NCBI RefSeq assembly: GCF_039545795.1
Contig: NZ_CP154260.1
Coordinates: 3,105,001-3,169,000, forward strand
Length of the DNA: 64,000 bases
Direction of reading: 5' to 3'
Origin: Chitinophaga niabensis
GTDB taxonomy: Bacteria > Bacteroidota > Bacteroidia > Chitinophagales > Chitinophagaceae
The position numbers and the translations under genes are program-made. Under the pieces are notes generated by a model. The model was not told the DNA's origin, did no database searches, and saw nothing but the letters and a program-made list of their open reading frames with translations. Of the stretch, positions 27,230 through 35,623 are shown piece by piece. The stretch's first letter is position 1. Every line of letters begins with the position of its first letter.

Positions 27230-27844
27230 ATGGGTATAACTGACAGGAAAGAAAGAGAAAAGTTGGAAATGAAGCGGCTGATCATTGAGGCGGCGATGCA
27301 GATGTTCCTGGAAGAAGGGTACGAAAAAACATCTATCCGTAACATTGCCGATAAGATAGAATACAGCCCCGGCACCATCTATCTCTATTATAAAGACAAA
27401 GACGAACTGTTGTACGAAGTACAGCGGGAAGCATTTGGCAGGTTGTACGAAGCCTTTGTACAAAACGCCCCCAGCAAAAGTCCCTGGAAACGCCTGGAGC
27501 AGATAGCGCACACCTATGTGAGCTTTGGCATGGAACATCCGGACCTTTACGATCTGATGTTCATCATCCGCGCTCCTATGAACACCGTGGACGAAAAAGC
27601 CGGTTGGGAAAATGGAGATGCCTGCTTTGATTATCTGTCTGATTGTATCTCTCAGTGTGTGGACAAAAAACTACTGCGGTATACAGATAAAAGACTCGCT
27701 GCATTGTCGGTTTGGTCCCTCGCCCATGGCCTGGTATCCCTCAATGTGCGCTGCCGTTTCAAAGTAATGGATATGGAACCCGAACAGATCAACAAAGCCA
27801 TGGAAATGGCTTTGAACGAACACTTAAGACTTATAAAAGCATAG
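27230..27844 (+). CDS. TetR/AcrR-family transcriptional regulator of the efflux operon
   Basis: 204 residues from the ATG at 27230 (MGITDRKEREKLEMKRLI); a longer frame upstream runs through the promoter and is not used. The N-terminal helix-turn-helix is typical: AAMQMFLEEGYEKTSIRNIA, DKIEYSPGTIYLYYKDKDEL. The C-terminal part is a helical ligand-binding and dimerisation domain. It is followed by TolC-type, adaptor and RND genes in the same direction. The matching dyads in its own promoter and at the start of the efflux operon point to repression of both, relieved by an unknown substrate. Inducer unknown. Confidence 0.9.
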   Translation: MGITDRKEREKLEMKRLIIEAAMQMFLEEGYEKTSIRNIADKIEYSPGTIYLYYKDKDELLYEVQREAFGRLYEAFVQNAPSKSPWKRLEQIAHTYVSFGMEHPDLYDLMFIIRAPMNTVDEKAGWENGDACFDYLSDCISQCVDKKLLRYTDKRLAALSVWSLAHGLVSLNVRCRFKVMDMEPEQINKAMEMALNEHLRLIKA

Positions 27845-27846
27845 TC

Positions 27847-27872
27847 AGTCGCCCTGGCGATTGGCTTTTTTT
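27847..27872 (+). terminator. Weak intrinsic terminator after the TetR gene
   Basis: AGTCGCC and GGCGATT form a short stem with one G-T pair and a tiny loop, soon followed by eight T residues. It would partly separate the regulator from the efflux genes. Confidence 0.45.
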
Positions 27873-27885
27873 TGCCCATGCGCTA

Positions 27886-27900
27886 AACACCGTTCATTAT
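27886..27900 (+). promoter_or_regulatory. Second TetR-type operator at the efflux operon start
   Basis: AACACCGTTCATTAT matches the TetR-promoter operator AACAGTGTTCATTAT at 13 of 15 positions and overlaps the start codon of the TolC-type gene. Binding here would repress the efflux genes. Confidence 0.55.
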
Positions 27901-29257
27901 GTTACCGAAGATCATTAAACTACACTTGTTTATTAGTGTTGGTTTTATCACACAGGTGGCCACTGCTCAAAGCCGGCTGGATCAATATATCCAGGAAGCT
28001 TTCTCCCGCAACCAGGCCATAGCCCGGCAGAACTTTCAACTGGAAAAGAACATGTACGCTTTGCAGGAAGCAAAAGCACTCTTCATGCCCTCTGCCAGTT
28101 TAATCAGCAGTTATACCAAAGCCGGCGGTGGCCGTACTATTGATATCCCGGTGGGCGATATGCTGAACGGTGTATATGCCACACTCAATCAATTAACCGG
28201 TAGCCAGAAGTTTCCGCAGCTGGAAAATCAATCCATTTTGCTCGCCCCGGATAATTTCTATGATGCAAAAGTGCGCACCTCCATGCCACTGATCAATACA
28301 GAGATCATGTATGCAAAAAAGATCAGGCAGGAAGATATCTCCCGCCAGCAGGCCACGGTAAATGTCTATAAACGCCAATTGGTAAAAGACATTAAAACGG
28401 CCTACTACCAATACTTTCAGGCCACCCGTGCAGTAGATATCTATAACAATGCCCTCCTGCTGGTGAAAGAAAACATCCGGGTGAATCAAAGCATGCTGAA
28501 CAACGGTATCCGTAACAACACTTCACTCACCCGCGCACAAACAGAACAACAGAAAACAGAAGCAGCGATCACGCAGGCAGAAAACACCCAACAGAACGCC
28601 CGCTCCTATTTCAACTTCCTGCTGAATAAACCTTTAACGGATTCTATTGAGCTGGATAGCACAGCACTCCTGGTAGCGGAATACATTCCAACTACCGGCG
28701 TTCAGAGCAGGGAAGAGATCCAGCAACTCACTTCTGTTAAAAAGATAGCACTCCTGCAGGAGAAAATGCAACATTCCCTCTTCACGCCTAAAGTGAACAC
28801 CTTCCTGGATCTGGGCTCACAGGGTTTTAACTGGGCCTTCAATAATTCCAGCAGATATTACCTCTGGGGTGTAAATCTGCAATGGGACATCTTCACCGGC
28901 GGACAACGGAAATACCGTACCAAACAGGCCGGCGCAGATGCTGCCATCGCACAAACGGCATTGACCGAAACCGTACAGGGGCTGGAGCTGGAACTCAACC
29001 GCGCGAACAATAATTACCGCACTGCTTACGTGAATTATAAAAGCGCGCAAACACAATTACAGCTGGCTGAAAAATATTTCCGGGACCAGATGAAGGTCTA
29101 TAAAGAAGGCCAGCTCCTGTACATTGAATTACTCGATGCTCAGAACCAGCTCACCAACAGCCGTTTACAATTACTGCAGGCCTACGCACAGGTGCAGATC
29201 TCACAAGCTGAAATTGAACGCGCACAGGCAGGATACCCTTTAACTAACCTTCAATAA
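27899..29257 (+). CDS. TolC-family outer-membrane efflux channel
   Basis: A 452-residue protein with signal peptide HLFISVGFITQVATAQ. It has the two OEP repeats of the TolC family: long amphipathic helices (QAIARQNFQLEKNMYALQEA, KQLVKDIKTAYYQYFQATRA, NNGIRNNTSLTRAQTEQQKT) and the second-repeat end (YKEGQLLYIELLDAQNQLTN). It should form the trimeric channel across the outer membrane for the adaptor and RND pump encoded just downstream (8-base and 18-base gaps). Its start codon lies within a TetR-type operator. Substrate unknown. Confidence 0.9.
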   Translation: MLPKIIKLHLFISVGFITQVATAQSRLDQYIQEAFSRNQAIARQNFQLEKNMYALQEAKALFMPSASLISSYTKAGGGRTIDIPVGDMLNGVYATLNQLTGSQKFPQLENQSILLAPDNFYDAKVRTSMPLINTEIMYAKKIRQEDISRQQATVNVYKRQLVKDIKTAYYQYFQATRAVDIYNNALLLVKENIRVNQSMLNNGIRNNTSLTRAQTEQQKTEAAITQAENTQQNARSYFNFLLNKPLTDSIELDSTALLVAEYIPTTGVQSREEIQQLTSVKKIALLQEKMQHSLFTPKVNTFLDLGSQGFNWAFNNSSRYYLWGVNLQWDIFTGGQRKYRTKQAGADAAIAQTALTETVQGLELELNRANNNYRTAYVNYKSAQTQLQLAEKYFRDQMKVYKEGQLLYIELLDAQNQLTNSRLQLLQAYAQVQISQAEIERAQAGYPLTNLQ

Positions 29258-29265
29258 CTAACTAT

Positions 29266-30318
29266 ATGAAACTGTATATTTTATTATTATCCGGTGCAAT
29301 AGGATTGAGTGCCTGCGGTGCAGGATCTGCTGCATCCGAAATACCACCACAGGCAGATATCCCTGTAAAGATCCTCCCCCTGCAAAGCCAGTCGGCTTCC
29401 GCGAGCATTCCTGTTTCCGGAGTCTTCACCACTGACGATGAAGTACTGCTTTCTTTCAAAACAGGCGGCATCATTCAACGCATACTCGTGAAGGAAGGTG
29501 ATGCCATCCGCCAGGGACAAACAGTAGCCATTCTGAATCCTGTAGAGATAGACGCGCAGGTACAGCAGGCACAACTGGCCTTTGAAAAAGCCACACGTGA
29601 TCATCAGCGGGCCACCAATTTGTATAACGACAGCGTAGCCACACTGGAACAATTACAGAATGCACAAACGGCGAAAGACATTGCACAACAACAATTAAAA
29701 ACGGCGCAGTTCAATCGTAATCATAGTGTGATCACTGCTCCGCGTAATGGTTTTGTGCTCCGCAAACTGGCGGCAGAAGGCCAGCTCGTTGGAGCCGGCA
29801 CCCCTATCCTGCAAACCAATGGCGCCCAATCCGGCAACTGGTTATTACGCACCAGCATCAGTAATAAAGAATGGGCGGCCATCCGCCTGAAGGATACCGC
29901 TACGGTAGAAGTGGAATCCGTTCCCGGAAAAACCTTCACCGGCCTGGTATCCCGCCGCTCAGAAGGGATCGACCCTTCCACCGGTTCTTTTGCAATAGAC
30001 ATTCGCCTCACGGGAGAAAAACCCGAAGCCATTGCTTTTGGCATGTTCGGCAAAGCGGTGATACATACCACTGCACAAAGCAATAGCAACACCAGCAGCT
30101 GGGCCGTTCCCTACGATGCTGTGCTGGATGGAGATGGCAACAGCGGATATGTTTTCATCACCAACGATAACAAGCAGGCGCAAAAAGTGAAAGTGACGAT
30201 CGCAGGGATGGAAAAGGACCATGTGATCATCAGTGGCGGACTGGAAAACGCGCGCCAGCTGATCATTTCCGGCAGCGCCTACCTGACGGACAGCAGCACT
30301 ATCCGCATTATTCAATAA
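29266..30318 (+). CDS. RND efflux periplasmic adaptor lipoprotein (MFP/HlyD family)
   Basis: A 350-residue protein. The N-terminus has a lipoprotein signal (LLLSGAIGLSAC), so it is probably lipid-anchored. The adaptor layout is clear: a lipoyl-like half (GGIIQRILVKEGDAIRQGQT), a helical hairpin (AQVQQAQLAFEKATRDHQRA), the second lipoyl half (VITAPRNGFVLRKLAAEGQL) and a beta-barrel plus membrane-proximal domain (GFEL: KTFTGLVSRRSEGIDPSTGS). It bridges the RND transporter and the TolC-type channel encoded on either side. The hairpin is short, as in RND rather than ABC adaptors. Confidence 0.9.
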   Translation: MKLYILLLSGAIGLSACGAGSAASEIPPQADIPVKILPLQSQSASASIPVSGVFTTDDEVLLSFKTGGIIQRILVKEGDAIRQGQTVAILNPVEIDAQVQQAQLAFEKATRDHQRATNLYNDSVATLEQLQNAQTAKDIAQQQLKTAQFNRNHSVITAPRNGFVLRKLAAEGQLVGAGTPILQTNGAQSGNWLLRTSISNKEWAAIRLKDTATVEVESVPGKTFTGLVSRRSEGIDPSTGSFAIDIRLTGEKPEAIAFGMFGKAVIHTTAQSNSNTSSWAVPYDAVLDGDGNSGYVFITNDNKQAQKVKVTIAGMEKDHVIISGGLENARQLIISGSAYLTDSSTIRIIQ

Positions 30319-30336
30319 CCTTCCAAGCCTGCAAAC

Positions 30337-33300
30337 ATGAAAATATCTGACTATGCCGTTAAGAATTACCAGTTCACACTGGTGATCTTTATCATGATCA
30401 TTGCGCTGGGTATCACTACCATTCTCAACATGCCACGTTCGGAAGATCCGGAGATGCATGCCCCCACTTATTCCGTAGTGGTGGTATATCCCGGCACCAG
30501 TCCGAAGGACATGGAGGAACTGATTGTTGACCCATTGGAGAAAGAGATCAATGAACTTGAGAACGTATTGCGCATCCGCACCAGCATCAGCGATGGCCTG
30601 GCCGTTATGCGGGTAGAATATAAATACAGCAGCAATGTGGATGATAAGTACCAGGAGATGGTACGCGTTGTCAACAACAAACAACGGGAACTTCCTTCCG
30701 ATAACATCTTCATTGAAGTACAGAAGTTCCAGCCTTCTGATGTGAACATCATGCAGATCGCCCTGATCTCTGAAAATGCACCGCGCGATAAACTGAAATT
30801 CTATGCAGAGAAACTACAGGACGAACTGGAAAAACTCAGTCCGCTCAAGAAAGTAGAGATCCACGGATTACCTGTACAACAGGTACGTGCGGAGCTGGAC
30901 CTGGAAAAGATGGCGCAGATGAACCTGCCCGTGAACAATGTGATCAGCAGCCTGCAGAATGAAACCCTGAGTATCCCTGGTGGCAGCATCGATGCCGGTA
31001 ACAAAACCTTTAACATCAAAACCAGCGGTAATTTCCACTCGCTGGAAGAGATCAGCAACACCATCGTTTACACCGGCGCAGGGCGTAACGTTTACCTGAA
31101 AGACATTGCCAAAGTGTATTACGGTTATGCAGATGAAACTTACCAAACCCGCCTGAATGGCTTCCGCTGCATATTTGTAGCTGCCGCACAGAAGGAAGGA
31201 GAAAATATCAGCAAAACACAATTACTCTATAAACCGGTCATTGAAAAGTTCCGGAAAACATTACCGGCCAACATTGACCTGATCGAACATTTTGACCAGG
31301 CCGCCAATGTGAACAGGCGTCTCGGCAGCCTGGGTATCGATTTCATGATCGCCATCTTCCTGGTGGCCATTACTTTGCTGCCATTGGGTTTCCGGCAGGC
31401 CGTGATCGTAATGATCTCTGTACCGCTCTCTCTGTCCATCGGTATCATCCTGCTGCAGTTATTTGGATATAACCTCAACCAGCTGAGCATTGTGGGATTG
31501 GTAGTTGCATTAGGACTATTGGTGGATGATAGCATTGTGGTAGTGGAAAATATAGAACGATGGATGCTTGAAGGGCATAGTGCACTGGAAGCTACGCTGA
31601 AAGCCACCAAACAGATCGGTATGGCTGTATTAGGTTGTACGGTAACATTGATCATTGCATTTATGCCACTGGTATTTATGCCGGAAGGATCAGGGGACTT
31701 TATCCGGAGTATGCCGCTGGCCGTGATCTTCTGCGTACTGGCTTCTATGTTCGTGTCGCTCACCATCATACCCTTCCTTACCAGCAAAGTATTAAAACCA
31801 CATACCGGCCATCCGGATGGCAACCTGTTCATGCGCGGATTGAAGAAGCTTATCCACGGCAGTTATTCCCGCCTGCTGGACAAAGCCCTGCAACGCCCCG
31901 CACTCACACTCGTGATCACCGTGATCATCTTTGCAGGCTCATTGGGAGTGTTTAAACTGATCGGTTTCAGTTTATTTCCTCCTTCTGAAAAGCCGCAGTT
32001 CATGATCAATATCACGGCGCCTTCGCAATCCAATCTGTTATACACGAACAGTATTGCAAAACAGATAGAACAAACCCTGAAAAAGGAACCGCTGGTGAAA
32101 TACTTTGCCACCAACGTAGGGAAAGGAAATCCGAGGATCTATTACAATGTGATCCAAAAGGAAGAACAGAGTGATTTTGCACAGGTGTTTGTACAATTGG
32201 GAGAAGAAACCAATCCCAAAGAGAAACAGGCATTGATGGAAAAATTCCGCAAAGCCTGGACGCCTTATCCCGGTGCGAAAGTGGAAGTGAAGGACTTTGA
32301 GCAGGGCCCTCCCGTAGTAGCTCCTGTGGAAGTCCGCATCTTTGGAGACGACCTGGATACCCTGCGCCAACTGGCCTCCCGCGTGGAAAAAATGCTGCAC
32401 AAAACACCCGGCACCATGTACATCGATAACCCGGTAGACCTGCTGAAAAGCGACATCAGAGTAGCCATTCAGCCGGAGAAAGCACAACAGCTGGGCATCC
32501 CCTTTGTACAGATAGACCGTACCGTGCGCCTCGCCGTAGCAGGATTAACACTGGGTAAATACACAGATGATAATACCAATGATTATAACATCCTGCTCAC
32601 CCGCGCAAAAGAAGGAAGGCCTACACTGGATGTGTTCAGCAACCTCTATGTGAACAACCTGCAGGGAAAAGCCATCCCCTTGTCACAGGTGGCTGATCTG
32701 AAAATGGAAACATCTCCGGTACACATCAATCACCAGGAGAAAAGAAGGGTAGTTTCCGTGAAAGCATTTGTGCAGCAGGGTTTCCTGGTGGATAGGGTGA
32801 TCACCGATGTGATCGGCAGAATGGATGCGATGGCATTGCCCGTGGGATATAGCTATGAAATGGGAGGTGAAGTGGAATCACGCCAGCAATCATTCGGCGG
32901 TTTCCAGAATATCATCATTGTAACGGTATTCCTCTTTATTGCCGTGCTGATCCTGGAATTCGGCACCTTCAAAAGTACGCTCATCATCCTTTCCGTTATT
33001 CCGCTGGGTATAGTAGGTGCAGCCATTGCGCTATGGATCACGGGTAATTCATTGTCTTTCGTTGCCATCATCGGGTTGATAGCATTGGCGGGGATTGAAG
33101 TGAAAAATACCATCCTGCTGGTGGATTTCACCAACCAGTTGCGGGCGCAGGGGAAAGACCTGGAAACAGCTATCAGGGAAGCAGGGGAAGTGAGGTTCTT
33201 ACCCATCGTACTTACTTCTTTAACGGCTATCGGCGGTTTGATACCTATCGCTATTTCAAATAATCCATTGATCTCACCATTAGCGATTGTACTGATCGGG

Positions 33301-33381
33301 GGATTGATCAGTTCTACCTTGCTTTCGAGGATAGTAACTCCGGTGGTGTACAAGCTGATACCACCTAAGATCAAAGCCTAA
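30337..33381 (+). CDS. RND-family efflux permease
   Basis: A 1,014-residue inner-membrane pump of the AcrB/MdtB-like RND superfamily. Helix 1 (FTLVIFIMIIALGITTI) is followed by the periplasmic porter region (VVVVYPGTSPKDMEELIVDP). Helix 4 carries the proton-relay pair in GLLVDDSIVVVEN, and helix 10 the region IGLIALAGIEVKNTILLVDF. The second porter half (GFSLFPPSEKPQFMINI) is intact. It should use the proton gradient to expel drugs, metabolites or other hydrophobic compounds through the adaptor and channel encoded upstream. The gene is full length and is followed by a strong hairpin terminator. Confidence 0.92.
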   Translation: MKISDYAVKNYQFTLVIFIMIIALGITTILNMPRSEDPEMHAPTYSVVVVYPGTSPKDMEELIVDPLEKEINELENVLRIRTSISDGLAVMRVEYKYSSNVDDKYQEMVRVVNNKQRELPSDNIFIEVQKFQPSDVNIMQIALISENAPRDKLKFYAEKLQDELEKLSPLKKVEIHGLPVQQVRAELDLEKMAQMNLPVNNVISSLQNETLSIPGGSIDAGNKTFNIKTSGNFHSLEEISNTIVYTGAGRNVYLKDIAKVYYGYADETYQTRLNGFRCIFVAAAQKEGENISKTQLLYKPVIEKFRKTLPANIDLIEHFDQAANVNRRLGSLGIDFMIAIFLVAITLLPLGFRQAVIVMISVPLSLSIGIILLQLFGYNLNQLSIVGLVVALGLLVDDSIVVVENIERWMLEGHSALEATLKATKQIGMAVLGCTVTLIIAFMPLVFMPEGSGDFIRSMPLAVIFCVLASMFVSLTIIPFLTSKVLKPHTGHPDGNLFMRGLKKLIHGSYSRLLDKALQRPALTLVITVIIFAGSLGVFKLIGFSLFPPSEKPQFMINITAPSQSNLLYTNSIAKQIEQTLKKEPLVKYFATNVGKGNPRIYYNVIQKEEQSDFAQVFVQLGEETNPKEKQALMEKFRKAWTPYPGAKVEVKDFEQGPPVVAPVEVRIFGDDLDTLRQLASRVEKMLHKTPGTMYIDNPVDLLKSDIRVAIQPEKAQQLGIPFVQIDRTVRLAVAGLTLGKYTDDNTNDYNILLTRAKEGRPTLDVFSNLYVNNLQGKAIPLSQVADLKMETSPVHINHQEKRRVVSVKAFVQQGFLVDRVITDVIGRMDAMALPVGYSYEMGGEVESRQQSFGGFQNIIIVTVFLFIAVLILEFGTFKSTLIILSVIPLGIVGAAIALWITGNSLSFVAIIGLIALAGIEVKNTILLVDFTNQLRAQGKDLETAIREAGEVRFLPIVLTSLTAIGGLIPIAISNNPLISPLAIVLIGGLISSTLLSRIVTPVVYKLIPPKIKA

Positions 33382-33427
33382 ATAATAAGCGGGGGCGTTC
33401 TATGATAAGAACACCCCCGCTTATTAT
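33382..33427 (+). terminator. Strong intrinsic terminator of the RND operon
   Basis: A 14-bp perfect arm (33382-33395 with 33414-33427) extends through one mismatch into five more pairs, closing a 6-base loop. The stem is GC-rich in the middle and AT-rich at both ends, so it may also act on the convergent gene. Confidence 0.85.
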
Positions 33428-33452
33428 AATTCCTGTTTTTCGTGCTTTTTTT

Positions 33453-33553
33453 AGCCTTTTACGGCCTTGTAATGGCCTTTAACAGCCTCGTGACGGCCTT
33501 TCACGGCCTTGAACCGGCCTTGCAACCGCCTTAATCAGCCAATAAACGGCCTC
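33453..33553. repeat. Array of GGCCTT-like elements at helical spacing
   Basis: Ten GGCCTT or one-to-two-base variants begin at 33453, 33463, 33474, 33484, 33495, 33505, 33516, 33527, 33537 and 33548. Steps alternate between 10 and 11 bases, averaging about 10.6, close to one turn of B-DNA. The array fills the gap between the RND terminator and the end of the convergent acyl-CoA synthetase gene and reaches its stop codon. It does not fit a codon repeat. Function unknown. Confidence 0.65.
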
Positions 33554-35372
33554 AATGCCTTTTTACCCCTTCAGCACTATCGGCGTAGATCTTTTCTACT
33601 ACATCCTTATACTTCTCCATGATCGCCTTCCTTTTCAGGCTCAGTTTCGGCGTCATCTCCCCGGTATCCACTCCCCACTCCTTCGGCAGTAATTCAAACT
33701 TCTTGATCTGTTCCACATGATTGAATAAGGCATTGTATTTCTCCACCACCTTATCAAACATCGCTAATACCTCTTTATTCTTAACAGCTTCTTCCGGCGT
33801 GGTGAAAGGAATGTTATTCTGCGCCATCCACTGTTTCAGCCTGCTGACAGAAGGTACGATCAAAGCAGCCACAAACTTCCGTTCGGAACCGATCACCATG
33901 ATCTGTTCAATGAAAGGGCTTTCCTTACATTTATTTTCAATCGGCTGCGGCGCCACATATTTACCACCACTGGTTTTGAACAGCTCCTTTTTACGGTCTG
34001 TGATCTTGAGGAATTTTCCGTCTACAAAGGTGCCGATATCCCCGGTATACAACCAGCCATCTTTCACGGTTTCGTCTGTGAGGTCCTGGCGTTTGTAGTA
34101 TCCCTTCATTACGGAAGGCCCTTTCACCAGTATTTCGCCTTCTTCCGTCAGTTTTACCTCCTGCCCTGTTATCACTGGCCCGGTGGTACCAAAACGGGTA
34201 TTTTCCGGCTTATCGCGCCTGTTTACGCTGATTACGGGGCTATTCTCTGTAGGGCCGTATCCCTCATATACCGGAATGCGGGCTGCGGTGAAGATCCGCA
34301 AAAGGTTTTCCTGGCAGGCGGCGCCTCCTGTAACGATATAGGAAATGCGGTTGCCCAATGCATCGCGCCACTTGGAAAAAATGAGTTTATTGGCAATGGA
34401 TAGCTGGAGGTTATACCACCATCCGCCGCTGATATTATTGTCGTATCGCTTACCCAACGCTACCGCCCAGAAGAACAATCCACGTTTGATACCTGTGAGC
34501 TCATGGCCTTTGCTCATGATCTTCTCATACACTTTCTCCAGCAAACGGGGTACAGTAGTGAAGCCATCCGGTTTTACCTCTTTCAGGTTATCCCCGATCT
34601 TATCCATGCTTTCCGCATAGTAAATGCTGATACCACTGAACAGGTAAATGTAGGTACACATCTTTTCAAAGATATGGTTCAGTGGCAGAAAGCTCAATAC
34701 CCTGGTTTGCGGCGCATCCGGGAAAGGAAAGCTCTCTTTGGAATGATAGGCGTTGCTGACAATATTCTTATGGGTAAGCATCACTCCTTTGGGTGTGCCT
34801 GTGGTACCGGAAGTATAAATGATAGTGGCTACATGTTCTTCGCTGATGGCAGGTGTTATAGCCTCCACCCGGGCCAGCAGGGCATCGTTGCTCAGGTCTG
34901 TTACCTTCGTCCAGTGATCTGCACCGGGTACCTCATCAAAAGTAAAAATGTTTTGCAGGGAAGGAATATCTTTCATCATGCCTTTCACTCGCTCACATAA
35001 TTCCACGTTGCTCACAAAAATGTACTTCACGGCTGCATCATTGAGGATGAATTGCAGTTCTGTGGGGCTTGTTGTGGGATAAAGCGGCACCAGGATGGCC
35101 CCGGTCTGCTGCACGGCAAGGTCTGTAATGATCCATTCCGGGCGGTTATTGCTAATGATGGCAACTTTATCTGCCCCTTCCACTGTCTGGTCGTTTCCGC
35201 TTACCCCCAGGCTTAAAAGTCCTGCGCTCAGGCGGTTCACGGTTTGCTGTACTTCTTTCGTGGAAACAGGCTTCCATGCCCCATTTATCTTAGCCACCAG
35301 CATATCGGGCTTGGGAAAAAACTGCAATTGGTGAGCTACCGCATCAAATAGGCGTTTGGGCTGAATCATCAT
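33552..35372 (-). CDS. Long-chain fatty acid--CoA ligase (AMP-dependent synthetase)
   Basis: A 606-residue cytosolic or membrane-associated enzyme of the ANL superfamily. It should activate fatty acids with ATP to acyl-AMP and then acyl-CoA. The signatures are complete: the AMP-binding P-loop TIIYTSGTTGTPKGVMLTHK, GYGPTENSPVIS, the adenylate-binding YTGDIG, the hinge DRKKELFKTSGGKYVAPQPI, and a C-terminal Lys motif (MTPKLSLKRKAIMEKY). It resembles FadD/FAA1-type long-chain enzymes by length and by the LNHIFEKMCTYIYL segment. It is transcribed alone, divergent from the GT20/HAD gene. The actual chain length used is not deducible. Confidence 0.9.
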   Translation of the reverse strand: MMIQPKRLFDAVAHQLQFFPKPDMLVAKINGAWKPVSTKEVQQTVNRLSAGLLSLGVSGNDQTVEGADKVAIISNNRPEWIITDLAVQQTGAILVPLYPTTSPTELQFILNDAAVKYIFVSNVELCERVKGMMKDIPSLQNIFTFDEVPGADHWTKVTDLSNDALLARVEAITPAISEEHVATIIYTSGTTGTPKGVMLTHKNIVSNAYHSKESFPFPDAPQTRVLSFLPLNHIFEKMCTYIYLFSGISIYYAESMDKIGDNLKEVKPDGFTTVPRLLEKVYEKIMSKGHELTGIKRGLFFWAVALGKRYDNNISGGWWYNLQLSIANKLIFSKWRDALGNRISYIVTGGAACQENLLRIFTAARIPVYEGYGPTENSPVISVNRRDKPENTRFGTTGPVITGQEVKLTEEGEILVKGPSVMKGYYKRQDLTDETVKDGWLYTGDIGTFVDGKFLKITDRKKELFKTSGGKYVAPQPIENKCKESPFIEQIMVIGSERKFVAALIVPSVSRLKQWMAQNNIPFTTPEEAVKNKEVLAMFDKVVEKYNALFNHVEQIKKFELLPKEWGVDTGEMTPKLSLKRKAIMEKYKDVVEKIYADSAEGVKRH

Positions 35373-35394
35373 ACATTTCAGAGCTTGATATACG

Positions 35395-35425
35395 GTAAGT
35401 TAACGAAAAACAACAGATATTCAAA
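35395..35425 (-). promoter_or_regulatory. Possible promoter of the acyl-CoA synthetase gene
   Basis: On the minus strand TTTG (35425-35422), 19 bases, then TAACTTAC (35402-35395) approximates the Bacteroidota -33/-7 pattern, with the last two -7 bases off consensus. The start codon is 22 bases further on. Confidence 0.35.
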
Positions 35426-35506
35426 TCAGGGGTATTTTTAGCTAATAAGTGCCTAATAGTCACCAAATAACGCCATGATGTCACCTTTTCAGACCTATTT
35501 AATGTG

Positions 35507-35514
35507 TACCTTTG
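35507..35514 (+). promoter_or_regulatory. -7 promoter element for the GT20/HAD gene
   Basis: TACCTTTG matches TAnnTTTG. A weak TTTT lies near the -33 position. Transcription would begin near 35521, giving a leader of about 100 bases before the ATG at 35624. Confidence 0.45.
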
Positions 35515-35623
35515 TGATCCCGTTTTTACCCAAAATAACATCTCATTTATTGAGCACAACAGGGTTGCGAGCCATCCGTATATCGGCTTGAGGCAACTTA
35601 TTTATATCACGAAAAACACAAGC

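Noticed and set aside
33453..33553. CRISPR array
   Set aside because: The units are only 6 bases at helical spacing, with no direct repeats of 24-40 bases or unique spacers.
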